Positions 51,780-61,169 of a DNA stretch of 64,000 bases are shown in pieces. This stretch comes from Hyphomicrobiales bacterium (GTDB taxonomy: Bacteria; Pseudomonadota; Alphaproteobacteria; Rhizobiales; Rhizobiaceae), in assembly GCA_900489925.1 (NCBI GenBank), contig UEHQ01000016.1:1-64000 (forward strand). The letters are read 5' to 3'. The translations under genes and the position numbers were made by a program. Position 1 is the first letter of the stretch. Every line of letters starts with the position of its first letter. Below the pieces are notes generated by a model that saw only the letters and a program-made list of their open reading frames with translations, was not told the origin of the DNA and made no database searches.

Positions 51780-53430
51780 AGCCGCGAACTTCGAGGCAGA
51801 TGGCATCCAACGCCCTCAGCTTTATGCTGCCAGCCGCCGTGGCCGCCTCGAAGCCCGGCATCGGAACAACGTCGCCCAGCGACATCCCGACCGGCAGCCT
51901 GAATTCAGCCGGCAGCCGCGTCAGATTGAAGACGAAGAGCAGCGTCTCGCTGCCCTTTGTTCGCGTGAAGGCCAGCAGGTCCTGGTTGGTGTCGATGAAC
52001 GACATGGAACCATCCATCAGCACAGGACGGCTCTTGCGGAACGCGAGCGCCTGTCGGTAGTGGCTGAGCACGGAGCCGTCGAGCCCATCCTGTGCATCCA
52101 CGGCAAGCGCCGCCTGTTCATAGGGCACCGGCAGCCAGGATTTCTCCGCGGTCGTGAAGCCGGCATATGCCTTGGCAGCCTCCCACGGCATCGGCGTGCG
52201 GCATCCGTCGCGCCCCTTGAAGGCAGGCCAGAAGCGGATGCCATAAGGATCTCGAAGGTCTTCAAAGGCAAGCTCCGCCTCCGGCAACCCGAGCTCTTCC
52301 CCCTGATACAGGCAGATCGAACCGCGCAAAGCCGCAAGCACGGAGATCGCCAGCTTCGCGACGACGGGCTGCTCTTCCTCGGTCTTTGCAAAACGGCTCA
52401 CATGCCGGTTCACATCATGGTTCGAGAAAGCCCAGCATACCCAGCCGTCGACCACCGCCTTCTGGAAGGCATCGACGCAATTGCGGATATGCGCGGCCGT
52501 GAAATCGGGGCCGAGCAGGTCGAAGGTGTAGCACATGTGAAGTTTGTCGCCGCCGCTGGTATAGGCGGCCACCGTCTTCAGCGACCGCGCGCCATCCCCC
52601 ACTTCCCCAACCGTGGCACGCGCCTCATAGCGGTCCAGAAGCGCGCGGAAACGCTGCAGGAAGCCGATATTCTCCGGCTGCGTCTTGTCATACAGGTGGT
52701 TCTGCATCCCATAGGGGTTGGAATCGGGCGCATCGAGGCCGCCGTCGCTCGCATCCGGCTCGTGCGGCGGGTTGTCCCGCAGGAGCTTGTCGCAGAAGTA
52801 ATAGTTCACCGTATCGAGGCGGAAACCATCGACGCCGCGATCGAGCCAGAATTTCACGGTCGCAAGCAGCGCGTCCTGAACGTCCTTGCTGTGAAAGTTG
52901 AGGTCCGGCTGCGACGTCAGGAAATTATGCTGGTAATATTGGCGCCGCACGCCATCCCATTCCCAGCCCGGGCCACCGAAGATCGAAAGCCAGTTGTTCG
53001 GCGCGGTGCCGTCGGGCTTCGGGTCAGCCCAGACATACCAGTCCGCCTTGGGATTGGTTCTGCTCGACCGGCTCTCGACGAACCAGGGATGAACGTCCGA
53101 CGTATGCGAGATCACCTGGTCGATGATGACCCTGATGCCCAGCGCATGCGCCGCTGCCATCAAATCGTCGAAATCGGCGAGCGTTCCGAAGATCGGGTCG
53201 ACATCGCAATAGTCCGAGACATCATAGCCCATGTCGGCCATGGGCGACTTGAAGAACGGAGAGAGCCAGATGGCATCGACACCAAGGCTGGCGATGTATG
53301 GCAGGCGTTGGGTAATGCCCTTTAGGTCTCCAAGGCCGTCCCCGTTGGTGTCCTGAAACGATCGCGGATAGACCTGATAGATAACCGCGCCACGCCACCA
53401 GTCCGCATTCCCGTCTACCCGCAATGCCAT
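51778..53430 (-). CDS. alpha-glucosidase, GH13 family
   Basis: A 550-residue cytoplasmic alpha-glucosidase / oligo-1,6-glucosidase-like enzyme. The N-terminal WWRGAVIYQVYPRSFQDTNG is the family start. The catalytic triad is visible as nucleophile D206 in GFRLDTVNYY, acid/base E276 in ATVGEVGDG and stabiliser D339 in FSNHDVNRH. It resembles rhizobial AglA-type enzymes that hydrolyse alpha-glucosides such as sucrose, maltose or trehalose. No aglEFGK-type transport genes are adjacent. The start at 53430 was chosen over 53457; both are possible. Confidence 0.92.
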   Translation of the reverse strand: MALRVDGNADWWRGAVIYQVYPRSFQDTNGDGLGDLKGITQRLPYIASLGVDAIWLSPFFKSPMADMGYDVSDYCDVDPIFGTLADFDDLMAAAHALGIRVIIDQVISHTSDVHPWFVESRSSRTNPKADWYVWADPKPDGTAPNNWLSIFGGPGWEWDGVRRQYYQHNFLTSQPDLNFHSKDVQDALLATVKFWLDRGVDGFRLDTVNYYFCDKLLRDNPPHEPDASDGGLDAPDSNPYGMQNHLYDKTQPENIGFLQRFRALLDRYEARATVGEVGDGARSLKTVAAYTSGGDKLHMCYTFDLLGPDFTAAHIRNCVDAFQKAVVDGWVCWAFSNHDVNRHVSRFAKTEEEQPVVAKLAISVLAALRGSICLYQGEELGLPEAELAFEDLRDPYGIRFWPAFKGRDGCRTPMPWEAAKAYAGFTTAEKSWLPVPYEQAALAVDAQDGLDGSVLSHYRQALAFRKSRPVLMDGSMSFIDTNQDLLAFTRTKGSETLLFVFNLTRLPAEFRLPVGMSLGDVVPMPGFEAATAAGSIKLRALDAICLEVRG

Positions 53431-53534
53431 GCGTCTTCGTCCCTCAAGCGAATTCATTCCATCTCAGACTAAAGCGGACGAAGCAAAAGACAACCAAAAG
53501 CGAAGTGTTGGAAGAAATGGACCGTGAAAAGTTC

Positions 53535-53771
53535 TCACGCGGTCTCAGGTGGCGGGCAGCCGAGCTTCTTCATCTTCTTTTCTGCCTTGTCGCGTGCGTT
53601 GAGAACCTTGGCCATGTGATGGCTGTGATCCGCCCCGCGCCATTTCATGAGAAGCATATGGCATTTTTCCGCAGTGCTTTTGCCTTCTCCGCCGCCACGC
53701 GCATAGGATAACGTACCGAACGAGGGCAATAGCAGAGCAATAACCACAGCGACACGAACGGTAGGCGCCAT
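53535..53771 (-). CDS. small secreted protein, 78 aa
   Basis: The N-terminus is a Sec signal peptide (VRVAVVIALLLPSFGTLSYA, cleavage near residue 24). The mature part of about 54 residues is basic, with His residues (GADHSHHMAKV) and two Cys, one near each end (EKCHMLL, KKLGCPPP) that could form a disulphide. An AAGGAGAGG ribosome binding site supports the start. The stretch MAKVLNARDKAEKKMKKLG is a predicted amphipathic helix. Function unknown; no family recognised. Confidence 0.65.
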   Translation of the reverse strand: MAPTVRVAVVIALLLPSFGTLSYARGGGEGKSTAEKCHMLLMKWRGADHSHHMAKVLNARDKAEKKMKKLGCPPPETA

Positions 53772-53927
53772 CGCCCCTCTCCTTTGCCAGGCATTTCAGC
53801 TTCAGCTTACGCTTGAACCAAACGCTCCGCAAATCCAGCCATTTGCACCCAAACTTCCGCTTCCTGCGCTTGTCACCGCCAGTCTCTCCGCGTATCAGCG
53901 AAAGCGCACAATTCAGGGAGGCTGGTT

Positions 53928-54848
53928 TTGAGCAAACGTTTTCTGTCGATCGGCGAATGCATGGTGGAACTCTCGCAGGCCGGTGCCGGTCTGCTGAGGA
54001 AGGGATTTGCCGGCGATACGCTGAACACCGCCTGGTATGCGCGCGCCTGCCTGTCGCCGGAGTGGTCGGTCGACTATTTCACGGCACTCGGCGACGACGC
54101 CATGTCGGACGAAATGCTCGCGTTCTTCAATCAGGCGCAGATCGGAACCGGCTTCATCCGTCGCATCAAGGGCAAGGCGCCAGGCCTCTACATGATCAGC
54201 CTGAAGGACGGCGAACGCTCATTCAGCTACTGGCGCGATAGTTCGGCTGCCCGCTTGCTCGCCGCCGATCCCGATCGCCTGCGCGAGGCGATCGAAGCCT
54301 GTGACGTCATCTATTTCTCCGGCATCACCCTTGCCATCCTGTCGCGCGACCACGTCGATACGCTCCTTGCCGAGATCCGTCGTGCGAAGGCGGTCGGCAA
54401 GCTCGTCGCATTCGACCCGAACATTCGCCCACGGCTCTGGTCCGGCTATGATGAGATGCATGCGACCATCAGCGAAGGCGCGCGCGCATCGTCGATTGTC
54501 CTCCCCAGCTTCGATGACGAGGCAGCTCACTTCGGCGACGTTTCGATCGAAGCGACGATCGAACGGTATCGCGCGCTCGGCGCCACCAGTGTCGTCGTGA
54601 AGAACGGCGCCGACGGTGTTACCCTCAGTTTCGGCGGCACCGTCAGTTTCGTCGCGGCGGAAAAAGTGGAACAGGTCGTCGATACGACCAGTGCTGGGGA
54701 CAGCTTCAACGGCGCGTTTCTGGCGAGCTATCTGCGAACGAACGACGCGACACAGGCGGCGCGCGCCGCAGCCAAGGTCGCCGCGCGCGTCGTCAGCGAG
54801 CATGGCGCGCTCGTGGCACGTGAGAAGCTCGGGCTTGAGGCGCTGTAG
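53928..54848 (+). CDS. 2-keto-3-deoxygluconate kinase-like sugar kinase (PfkB family)
   Basis: A 306-residue ribokinase-fold sugar kinase. The N-terminal SIGECMVELSQAGAGLLRKG and the internal GDTLNTAWYARACL are typical of KDG kinases, and the C-terminal anion-hole motif DTTSAGDSFNGAFLASYL near residues 250-265 has the catalytic Asp. The start is a TTG behind AGGGAGG. Its KDG substrate is inferred from the N-terminal similarity; no uronate pathway genes are next to it. The 122-base gap downstream shows no terminator I can name. Confidence 0.87.
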   Translation: MSKRFLSIGECMVELSQAGAGLLRKGFAGDTLNTAWYARACLSPEWSVDYFTALGDDAMSDEMLAFFNQAQIGTGFIRRIKGKAPGLYMISLKDGERSFSYWRDSSAARLLAADPDRLREAIEACDVIYFSGITLAILSRDHVDTLLAEIRRAKAVGKLVAFDPNIRPRLWSGYDEMHATISEGARASSIVLPSFDDEAAHFGDVSIEATIERYRALGATSVVVKNGADGVTLSFGGTVSFVAAEKVEQVVDTTSAGDSFNGAFLASYLRTNDATQAARAAAKVAARVVSEHGALVAREKLGLEAL

Positions 54849-54970
54849 ACATCAAGAGCCCTCGCCACAGCTGTAATATTTCCATCATGGAGGCCCGGCA
54901 GAATAAGCCCTGCGGGAATCGCTTGTCCGACGACCGCCCGGAATTTGCGCCATGACCGGATACGGCGCGG

Positions 54971-56182
54971 ATGGAAGTCAGGGCCATGCTGCAGCGTCTG
55001 TCGAATACCCCAAGCGCCCAGAGCCTCGCCTCGGAGGCAGACCGTCCGGGGGTAGCCGAACGACTGGTCATCGTCACCGATGCCTGGCACCCGCAAGTCA
55101 ACGGCGTCGTCCGCTCCATCGAGAACACGAACCGGGAACTGGCGACGATGGGCGTTGCGGTGTCGATGGTGACGCCGCAGGAGTTCCGCAGCATTCCCTG
55201 CCCTACCTATCCCGAAATTCGCCTGTCGATCGCCAGCTACCGCCGCGTGGCCCGCGCAATCAAAAAGCACAAGCCTTCCTATGTGCATATCGCCACGGAA
55301 GGGCCTCTGGGCCTGCGGGCGCGGCGCTGGTGCCTGAAAAACCGCATGCCGTTCTCCACCAGCTATCACACACGCTTTCCGGAATATGTGTCCGCCCGTT
55401 TGCCGGTGCCGAAGAGCTGGCTCTATGCCTTCGTGCGATGGTTCCACAATTCCGGCGCGGGCTGCATGGTGGCCACCCCGAGCCTGGCGCGGGAACTCTC
55501 TGGAAAGGGTATCCGCAATCTGATGCCCTGGAGCCGTGGCATCGACGCGAACCTCTTCCGCCCTGCGCCTCTTGAAGCGACGCCCTTCGATCTTCCACGC
55601 CCGATCTTCATGACGGTCGGCCGCGTTGCCCTGGAAAAGAACCTGCCGGCCTTCCTCGACCTTGACCTGCCCGGGTCGAAGGTCGTTGTCGGCGATGGTC
55701 CGGCGCGCGCCGAACTCCAGAGCCGCTACCCTGATGTGCTGTTTACCGGCATGAAGGTCGGCGAGGACTTGGCCAGCGCATATGCACAGGCAGACGTCTT
55801 CGTCTTCCCGTCCCTGACGGATACCTTCGGTAATACCATCCTCGAAGCGCTTGCTTCAGGCGTTCCGGTCGCGGCCTATCCTGTTACCGGGCCGCTCGAC
55901 ATCATCGGGGAGATCAGCGAAGTCGGCGCCCTTGACGACGACCTGCGTAGCGCCTGCCTCGCGGCGCTTGCATCTTCCCGCGAAAAGGCGCGCGAGCTTG
56001 CCTTGCAGTATTCCTGGGAAGCCGCGACGCAGCAGTTCATCAACAATATCCGCGCCGCCAACGGCATCATCACGCCAAAATGGAAGAAGGCCTGGCAGTT
56101 CGCGGCGAAGTCCCGCGCCAAGGCAAGACGATCCGAGAACGAGGCGGCGCAGCTATGCGGCGGAACCGGCCTTAACGGCTAA
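54971..56182 (+). CDS. glycosyltransferase family 4 (alpha-mannosyltransferase-like)
   Basis: A 403-residue GT-B glycosyltransferase. The N-terminal domain shows IVTDAWHPQVNGVVRSIENT and HIATEGPLGLRARRWCLKNR, then SYHTRFPEYVSARLPVP. The C-terminal domain has MTVGRVALEKNLPAFLDLDL and the E-x7-E-type FPSLTDTFGNTILEALASGV. The pattern matches the GDP-mannose-dependent alpha-mannosyltransferase branch that adds sugars to glycerolipids in rhizobia. A second Met at residue 6 (54986) is an alternative start. The stop codon lies in a long hairpin that ends the gene. Confidence 0.85.
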   Translation: MEVRAMLQRLSNTPSAQSLASEADRPGVAERLVIVTDAWHPQVNGVVRSIENTNRELATMGVAVSMVTPQEFRSIPCPTYPEIRLSIASYRRVARAIKKHKPSYVHIATEGPLGLRARRWCLKNRMPFSTSYHTRFPEYVSARLPVPKSWLYAFVRWFHNSGAGCMVATPSLARELSGKGIRNLMPWSRGIDANLFRPAPLEATPFDLPRPIFMTVGRVALEKNLPAFLDLDLPGSKVVVGDGPARAELQSRYPDVLFTGMKVGEDLASAYAQADVFVFPSLTDTFGNTILEALASGVPVAAYPVTGPLDIIGEISEVGALDDDLRSACLAALASSREKARELALQYSWEAATQQFINNIRAANGIITPKWKKAWQFAAKSRAKARRSENEAAQLCGGTGLNG

Positions 56183-56190
56183 GGCCGGTT
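56164..56190. terminator. hairpin over the glycosyltransferase stop codon
   Basis: Arms AACCGGCCTTA (56164-56174) and TAAGGCCGGTT (56180-56190) form an 11-bp stem; the TAA stop is the start of the right arm. It is followed by TTCTG only. It lies between convergent genes and probably terminates both. Confidence 0.65.
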
Positions 56191-56202
56191 TCTGATTCCA
56201 AC

Positions 56203-57417
56203 TCAGGAGGACAGGCCAAGCGCCGGTTCGCTCTCTGCCCTCCGCAAGGGCGGGAACGCCAGAGCAATGGCAGCAGCCGCAAGTCCAACCATCGCGGAGC
56301 CGATAAACAGCCACGAATAATTCTGGAAGGTGTCGAAGATCCAGCCGCCAATCAGCGGTCCGAACGCCATGCCGAGGCTCGACAGCATCGTGGCCGCGCC
56401 AAACACGGTGCCGATGATCCGGGGACCGAAGTACTCCCGGGCGAGCAAGGCGTAGAGCGGCATGACGCCACCATAGGCACTGCCGAAAATCACCGCCAAC
56501 ATATAGAACTCGCTGAGCTGGCTGACGAACAGATAGCCGGCGAGCGCAACGGCCTGCACCAGCAACCCGCCGACGATAACAGGCTTCACCCCGACCCTGT
56601 CCGCAAGCGTTCCATAGAACAGCCTGCCGCCGAGACCCGCCAGGCCCTCGACGCTGTAGATGCTGACAGCCGCCATCGGCGCCACGCCGCAGATGGTCGC
56701 GTAGTTGACCATGTGGAAAATCGGTCCCGAATGCGCCGCGCAGCAAGCAAAGAAGGTCAGGCCGAGCACAATGAATTGCGGCGACCGAAACACCTTCGAT
56801 AGCGCAACGGGAGCGCCTTCCGTCGAGACATCGGTGGCGGCTTCGCCCGCGGTCGCAGGCGCACGACGGACGAGCAGTGCCGCCGGCAACAGCAGTGCCC
56901 AGGCGCCAATGCCGATAATCAGCATGGCGGGACGCCACTCATAGGCAGAAATCAGCCACCGAGCGAAAGGCGAGATGGTCATCGGCGCAACGCCCATCCC
57001 TGCCGAGACAAGGGAAACGGCCAGACCACGATTCTTGTCGAACCATGCCGTCGTCGCCGCCATCATGGGCGCGAAGAACGTGCTCGCCGCCAGGCCAACG
57101 AGAATGCCGTAGGTGAGCTGAAACTGGAGAAGCGTCGTCGCGCGGCTCGACAAGACGAGAGCCAGCCCAAGAAGACCGGCTCCAAACAGGACGACGATGC
57201 GCGGGCCGAAGCGATCGCTTGCCGCCCCCCACAGAAAGCCACCGACGCCCATGACAAGAAAATTGAGTGTCATCGCACTGGCGATACCGACATGCGACCA
57301 GCCGGTTGCCGTTGCGATCGGTTCTTGGAAAATCGCCAGCGAGAACATCGCGCCAAGCGCAACACAGGTCATCAGCGCACCTGCACCGACAATGACCCAC
57401 CGGTAGGACATACTCAT
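56203..57417 (-). CDS. MFS transporter, monocarboxylate / oxalate-formate antiporter-like
   Basis: A 404-residue 12-helix transporter. It has FLVMGVGGFLWGAASDRFGP (loop 2-3), GLAASTFFAPMMAATTAWFD with FDKNRGLAVSLVSAGMGVAP, and GRLFYGTLADRVGVKPVIV in the second half. These are typical of MFS monocarboxylate porters and oxalate/formate-type antiporters. The start at 57417 follows GGGAGG; a GTG two codons earlier is an alternative. It is convergent with the glycosyltransferase. The substrate is unknown. Confidence 0.85.
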   Translation of the reverse strand: MSMSYRWVIVGAGALMTCVALGAMFSLAIFQEPIATATGWSHVGIASAMTLNFLVMGVGGFLWGAASDRFGPRIVVLFGAGLLGLALVLSSRATTLLQFQLTYGILVGLAASTFFAPMMAATTAWFDKNRGLAVSLVSAGMGVAPMTISPFARWLISAYEWRPAMLIIGIGAWALLLPAALLVRRAPATAGEAATDVSTEGAPVALSKVFRSPQFIVLGLTFFACCAAHSGPIFHMVNYATICGVAPMAAVSIYSVEGLAGLGGRLFYGTLADRVGVKPVIVGGLLVQAVALAGYLFVSQLSEFYMLAVIFGSAYGGVMPLYALLAREYFGPRIIGTVFGAATMLSSLGMAFGPLIGGWIFDTFQNYSWLFIGSAMVGLAAAAIALAFPPLRRAESEPALGLSS

Positions 57418-57650
57418 GGCCACGTAACCTCCCGAGCCGAAATATTGATCCAATCAGCGTTACGGCATGCCTTCACAGCATGCGTGCTATTAAGACGTCC
57501 CGGCAAGCTCGCTTTCGACATCACGGTCGCATTTTTTTGCAGGCTCCTCACTGTCCCGCGCCGAGTCGACTGGCTATTACTCGCGCTCCGACAAGCACAG
57601 AGTCCGGATATATTAAAATACTACTATTAGACATAACGCGATCGCCGTGA

Positions 57651-57670
57651 GATTCTAAAACAATAGAATC
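57651..57670. promoter_or_regulatory. 7-bp inverted repeat next to the ribosome binding site of an AT-rich gene
   Basis: GATTCTA (57651-57657) and TAGAATC (57664-57670) are perfectly complementary around AAACAA and end directly at the GGAAGGCG ribosome binding site. It lies at the end of an AT-rich promoter-like stretch. It could be an operator or an RNA hairpin that exposes or hides the start. Confidence 0.6.
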
Positions 57671-57680
57671 GGAAGGCGAC

Positions 57681-57914
57681 ATGTCTGGCGAGCGTTATTT
57701 ATATGATTACAAGTCGCACAAGGCCGTAATGTATCAGGCCGGCGACGCACTATACCCCATATCCAGCAGCAAGTCGGAGCATTGGATCTCCGGAGACTAT
57801 ATCTTTTGTTCGAATACCAAGACGATTTCTTTCTGGATCCTGGGCAAGGACGTCTACGGCCACCTCGGGCGCGGAGAATTGACCCGCGAACCTGTTTATT
57901 ATTTCGGCGAGTGA
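57681..57914 (+). CDS. small AT-rich gene, 77 aa, possible 4-fold beta-flower-like protein
   Basis: A GGAAGGCG site precedes the ATG. The product (MSGERYLYDYKSHKAVMYQA ... LTREPVYYFGE) is rich in Tyr, Ser and Trp and in short beta-strand-like repeats (YLYDYKSHKAVM, ALYPISSSKSEHW, YIFCSNTKTISFW), which weakly resembles the 4-fold beta-flower family. The coding DNA uses many A/T-ending codons, unlike its neighbours, and the upstream region is AT-rich. Acquisition by transfer is possible. Function unknown; the fold suggestion is low confidence. Confidence 0.6.
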   Translation: MSGERYLYDYKSHKAVMYQAGDALYPISSSKSEHWISGDYIFCSNTKTISFWILGKDVYGHLGRGELTREPVYYFGE

Positions 57915-58094
57915 ACGAGCGTGTCTTAGACCGCACGGTGCCGCATCACATTCAATAACGGCCGACCGGGGTTGAACACCCGCCCCTCATCGCCTATTTT
58001 CCGACCGTCTTTCATACCAACAGGATGTGTGCCGCAATGGATTCCAACCGTATCGCAACGCCAATTTGCCTTGCCAACGGGGAATCTCATATCC

Positions 58095-59687
58095 ATGCCG
58101 ACATCCATTGCCATCTCGAATCTCTCCTGGTCCACGCCTGACGGACACCCTCTCCTTTCCGAATTAAACCTGACACTTGGCCCGGAACGCACGGGACTGG
58201 TCGGCAGGAACGGCGTCGGCAAGACGACGCTCCTGAAACTGATCTCGGGGGAACGGCAACCCCGCTCCGGCACGATATCCTTTGCGGGCAGCCTTGGCGT
58301 TCTGCGTCAGGTGGTGCAGGTCACCGCCGAAGAGACCGTGGCCGACCTCATGGGAGCGACGGAGGCTCTCGACGTGCTTCGTCGCGCAGAACTGGGCGAG
58401 GCAACCGCCGATGAACTCGCTGCCGCCGACTGGATGCTGGAGGCTCGGATCGCCGCCACCCTCGCACGCGTGGGTCTCGATGCCGAGCCTGACACAAAGC
58501 TGTCGGCGCTATCCGGCGGCCAGCGCACCCGTGCCGGGCTCGCCGCGCTTGTCCTTGCCGAACCCGATTTTCTCGTTCTCGACGAACCGACCAACAATCT
58601 CGACCGCGACGGCAGACAGGCAGTCATCGATCTGCTTGCCGACTGGCGTTCCGGCGCGGTCGTCGTCAGCCACGACCGGGAACTGCTGGAGACCGTCGAT
58701 GCCATCGTAGAGCTGACATCGCTTGGTGCAGCGCGCTATGGGGGCAACTGGAGCAGTTACCGCGAACGCAAGAGCCTGGAACTCGCGGCCGCACAGCACG
58801 ATCTTGCCGATGCCGAAAAACGTGTCGCCGACCTCGCCCGCAACGCGCAGATCGTCGCCGAACGGAAGGCCAGGAAAGATGGAGCCGGCAAGCGCAAGGC
58901 TGCCAAGGGCGATGCTCCGCGCATCGTGCTCGGTGGCATGAAGGAGCGAAGCGAGGCCACGAGCGGCGAGGACGCCCGCCTCGCCGAGCGTCGCCGTACG
59001 CAGGCGCTCGGTGACGCCAACGCGGCACGCGCAAGGATCGAGGTTCTCCAGCCCATGGCCGTCAAGCTGGCGCCGACCAACCTGCCGGCGGGCAGAACCG
59101 TTCTGAAGATCGATGGTGTGGCCGCCGGCTACCACCCGGACCGCCCGATCTTCACCGACCTCTCCCTCGACATGACGGGACCCGAACGTGTGGCGATCGT
59201 CGGCCCGAACGGTTCCGGCAAGACGACATTGCTGGCCCTGATCACCCGACGCCTGCAACCATTCACCGGCACGGTATCGACTGTTGCCGACCTCGCCATG
59301 CTCGACCAGCAGGTGAGCATCCTCGACGCCGGGCTGTCGATCCGCGACAACTTCCGCCGGCTGAACCCGCAATCGGACGAGAACGCCTGCCGCGCCGCCC
59401 TCGCCCGCTTCATGTTTCGCGCGGACGCCGCGCTGCAGAGCGTATCGACGCTCAGCGGCGGCCAGTTGCTGCGTGCCGGGCTTGCCTGCGTCCTCGGCGG
59501 GTCGTCGCCGCCATCGCTGCTCGTCCTCGACGAGCCGACCAACCATCTCGACATCGATTCAATCGCGGCAGTCGAGGCCGGTTTGCGTGCCTACGACGGG
59601 GCGCTCCTCGTCGTCAGCCACGACGAGGTCTTCCTGGATGCAATCAGGATAACGCGCCGGATCGAGCTTCCGCTCACGGGGACCTAG
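58095..59687 (+). CDS. ABC-F family ATPase
   Basis: A 530-residue protein with two ABC cassettes and no membrane helices. Cassette 1 has GLVGRNGVGKTTLLKLISG, LSGGQRTRAGLAALV and FLVLDEPTNNLDRD; cassette 2 has AIVGPNGSGKTTLLALITR, LSGGQLLRAGLACVL and LLVLDEPTNHLDIDS. The linker between them is charged (ERKARKDGAGKRKAAKGDAP). ABC-F proteins act at the ribosome, in translation rescue or antibiotic protection. The start at 58095 follows GGGGAA at a rather long distance; the frame is open for 41 codons upstream. It is shorter and more diverged than Uup/EttA-type members. Confidence 0.9.
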   Translation: MPTSIAISNLSWSTPDGHPLLSELNLTLGPERTGLVGRNGVGKTTLLKLISGERQPRSGTISFAGSLGVLRQVVQVTAEETVADLMGATEALDVLRRAELGEATADELAAADWMLEARIAATLARVGLDAEPDTKLSALSGGQRTRAGLAALVLAEPDFLVLDEPTNNLDRDGRQAVIDLLADWRSGAVVVSHDRELLETVDAIVELTSLGAARYGGNWSSYRERKSLELAAAQHDLADAEKRVADLARNAQIVAERKARKDGAGKRKAAKGDAPRIVLGGMKERSEATSGEDARLAERRRTQALGDANAARARIEVLQPMAVKLAPTNLPAGRTVLKIDGVAAGYHPDRPIFTDLSLDMTGPERVAIVGPNGSGKTTLLALITRRLQPFTGTVSTVADLAMLDQQVSILDAGLSIRDNFRRLNPQSDENACRAALARFMFRADAALQSVSTLSGGQLLRAGLACVLGGSSPPSLLVLDEPTNHLDIDSIAAVEAGLRAYDGALLVVSHDEVFLDAIRITRRIELPLTGT

Positions 59688-59732
59688 ACCAGGCGCAGTC
59701 ATGCCGTGGCGGAGGAGACCTCCGCTGCGGCA

Positions 59733-61154
59733 CTACGTCCGGCGCTTTTTCGATTCGTACGGGTTCTCCGACGCACGATAGTGGATGCGGATCGGCACGG
59801 CCGGCATGTTGAAGTCAGTGCGCAGGCTGTTGATCAGATAGCGCGTGTAAGACTCCGGCAGCGCATCGGCGCGGGTGCAGGAGATCATGAAGGCCGGTGG
59901 ACGGGCCTTGACCTGGGTCATGTACTTCAGCTTCAGGCGCCGTCCGGAAACGGCCGGTGGCGGATGCTGCGTCGTGATCGAATCGAGCCAGCGGTTGAGC
60001 TTGGCGGTCGAGACGCGCTTGTTCCACACCATGTCGGTGTCGATGATCGACTGCATCAGCTTGTCCAGGCCGCGGCCCGTCTGGCCTGAGATCGGCACAG
60101 CGCGGATGCCGCGCGCCTGCGGCAGCAGACGTTCCGTCTTTTCACGCAGATCGGCCAGTACCGCCTGCGGATCTTCGATCAGGTCCCACTTGTTGAAGGC
60201 GAGCACGGCGGCACGGCCCTCGCGGATAACCAGATCCGCCAGCTGCAGGTCCTGCTTCTCGAACGGAATGGTCGCATCGAAGACGATCACCACGGTTTCT
60301 GCGAAGCGGATCGAACGCAGGGAATCGGCGACCGACAGCTTCTCGAGCTTTTCGGTGACGCGCGCCTTGCGGCGCATGCCAGCCGTGTCGAACATCTTGA
60401 TAGTGCGGCCGCGCCAGTCCCACTCGACGGAAATGCTGTCGCGGGTGATGCCGGCCTCTGGTCCGGTCAGTAACCGGTCCTCGCCGAGAAAGCGGTTGAT
60501 CAGTGTCGACTTGCCGGCATTCGGACGACCGATGATCGCCACGCGCAGCGGCTTGGTATCGTCGTATTCGGGCTCGTAGTCCTCGTCCTCTTCCATCTCG
60601 GCGGGAAGGTCGACATTCGTCTCGGCAACGTCTTCCTCGTCCTTGGCATAGGCGCGGTCCTTGCCGACTGCATCGACAATGGCGTCGCGTAGATCGAGCA
60701 TGCCCTGCCCGTGTTCGGCCGAGATCGGCACCGGCTCGCCGAGGCCGAGCGTATAGGCGTCATAGAAGCCGCCGTCCGAGCCCTTGGCTTCCGACTTGTT
60801 GGCGACGAGGACGACCGGCTTGCCGCGACGGCGCAGCATCTCGGCCAGTTCCTTATCGACCGGCGTCAGGCCGAACTTGGCATCCACGACGAACAGCGAG
60901 ATGTCTGCCTCGTCGATCGCCGCTTCGGTCTGGGCGCGCATGCGGCCCTGAAGGCTCTCGGCGTCGGCCTTTTCGAGGCCGGCGGTATCGATGATGGTGA
61001 AGGTCAGCCCCATGAGCCGCGCATCGCCGGGGCGACGGTCGCGGGTTACGCCGGGCGTGTCATCGACAAGCGCCAGCTTCTTCCCAACCAGGCGGTTGAA
61101 AAGGGTCGACTTGCCGACATTCGGGCGACCAACGATCGCAACCGTAAAACTCAT
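59733..61154 (-). CDS. der: ribosome biogenesis GTPase Der (EngA)
   Basis: A 473-residue double GTPase essential for 50S assembly. First G domain: [20 protein letters not shown] at about residue 8, DTPGVTRD and NKSEAKG (NKxE). Second G domain: [20 protein letters not shown] near 210, DTAGMRRK and FNKWDL. The KH-like C-terminal domain ends with [20 protein letters not shown] and [12 protein letters not shown]. An acidic linker ([18 protein letters not shown]) joins the two G domains. It lies downstream of the YfgM-like gene with 15 bases between, likely an operon. Confidence 0.96.
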   Translation of the reverse strand: MSFTVAIVGRPNVGKSTLFNRLVGKKLALVDDTPGVTRDRRPGDARLMGLTFTIIDTAGLEKADAESLQGRMRAQTEAAIDEADISLFVVDAKFGLTPVDKELAEMLRRRGKPVVLVANKSEAKGSDGGFYDAYTLGLGEPVPISAEHGQGMLDLRDAIVDAVGKDRAYAKDEEDVAETNVDLPAEMEEDEDYEPEYDDTKPLRVAIIGRPNAGKSTLINRFLGEDRLLTGPEAGITRDSISVEWDWRGRTIKMFDTAGMRRKARVTEKLEKLSVADSLRSIRFAETVVIVFDATIPFEKQDLQLADLVIREGRAAVLAFNKWDLIEDPQAVLADLREKTERLLPQARGIRAVPISGQTGRGLDKLMQSIIDTDMVWNKRVSTAKLNRWLDSITTQHPPPAVSGRRLKLKYMTQVKARPPAFMISCTRADALPESYTRYLINSLRTDFNMPAVPIRIHYRASENPYESKKRRT

Positions 61155-61169
61155 GGAAATTCCTTACAC

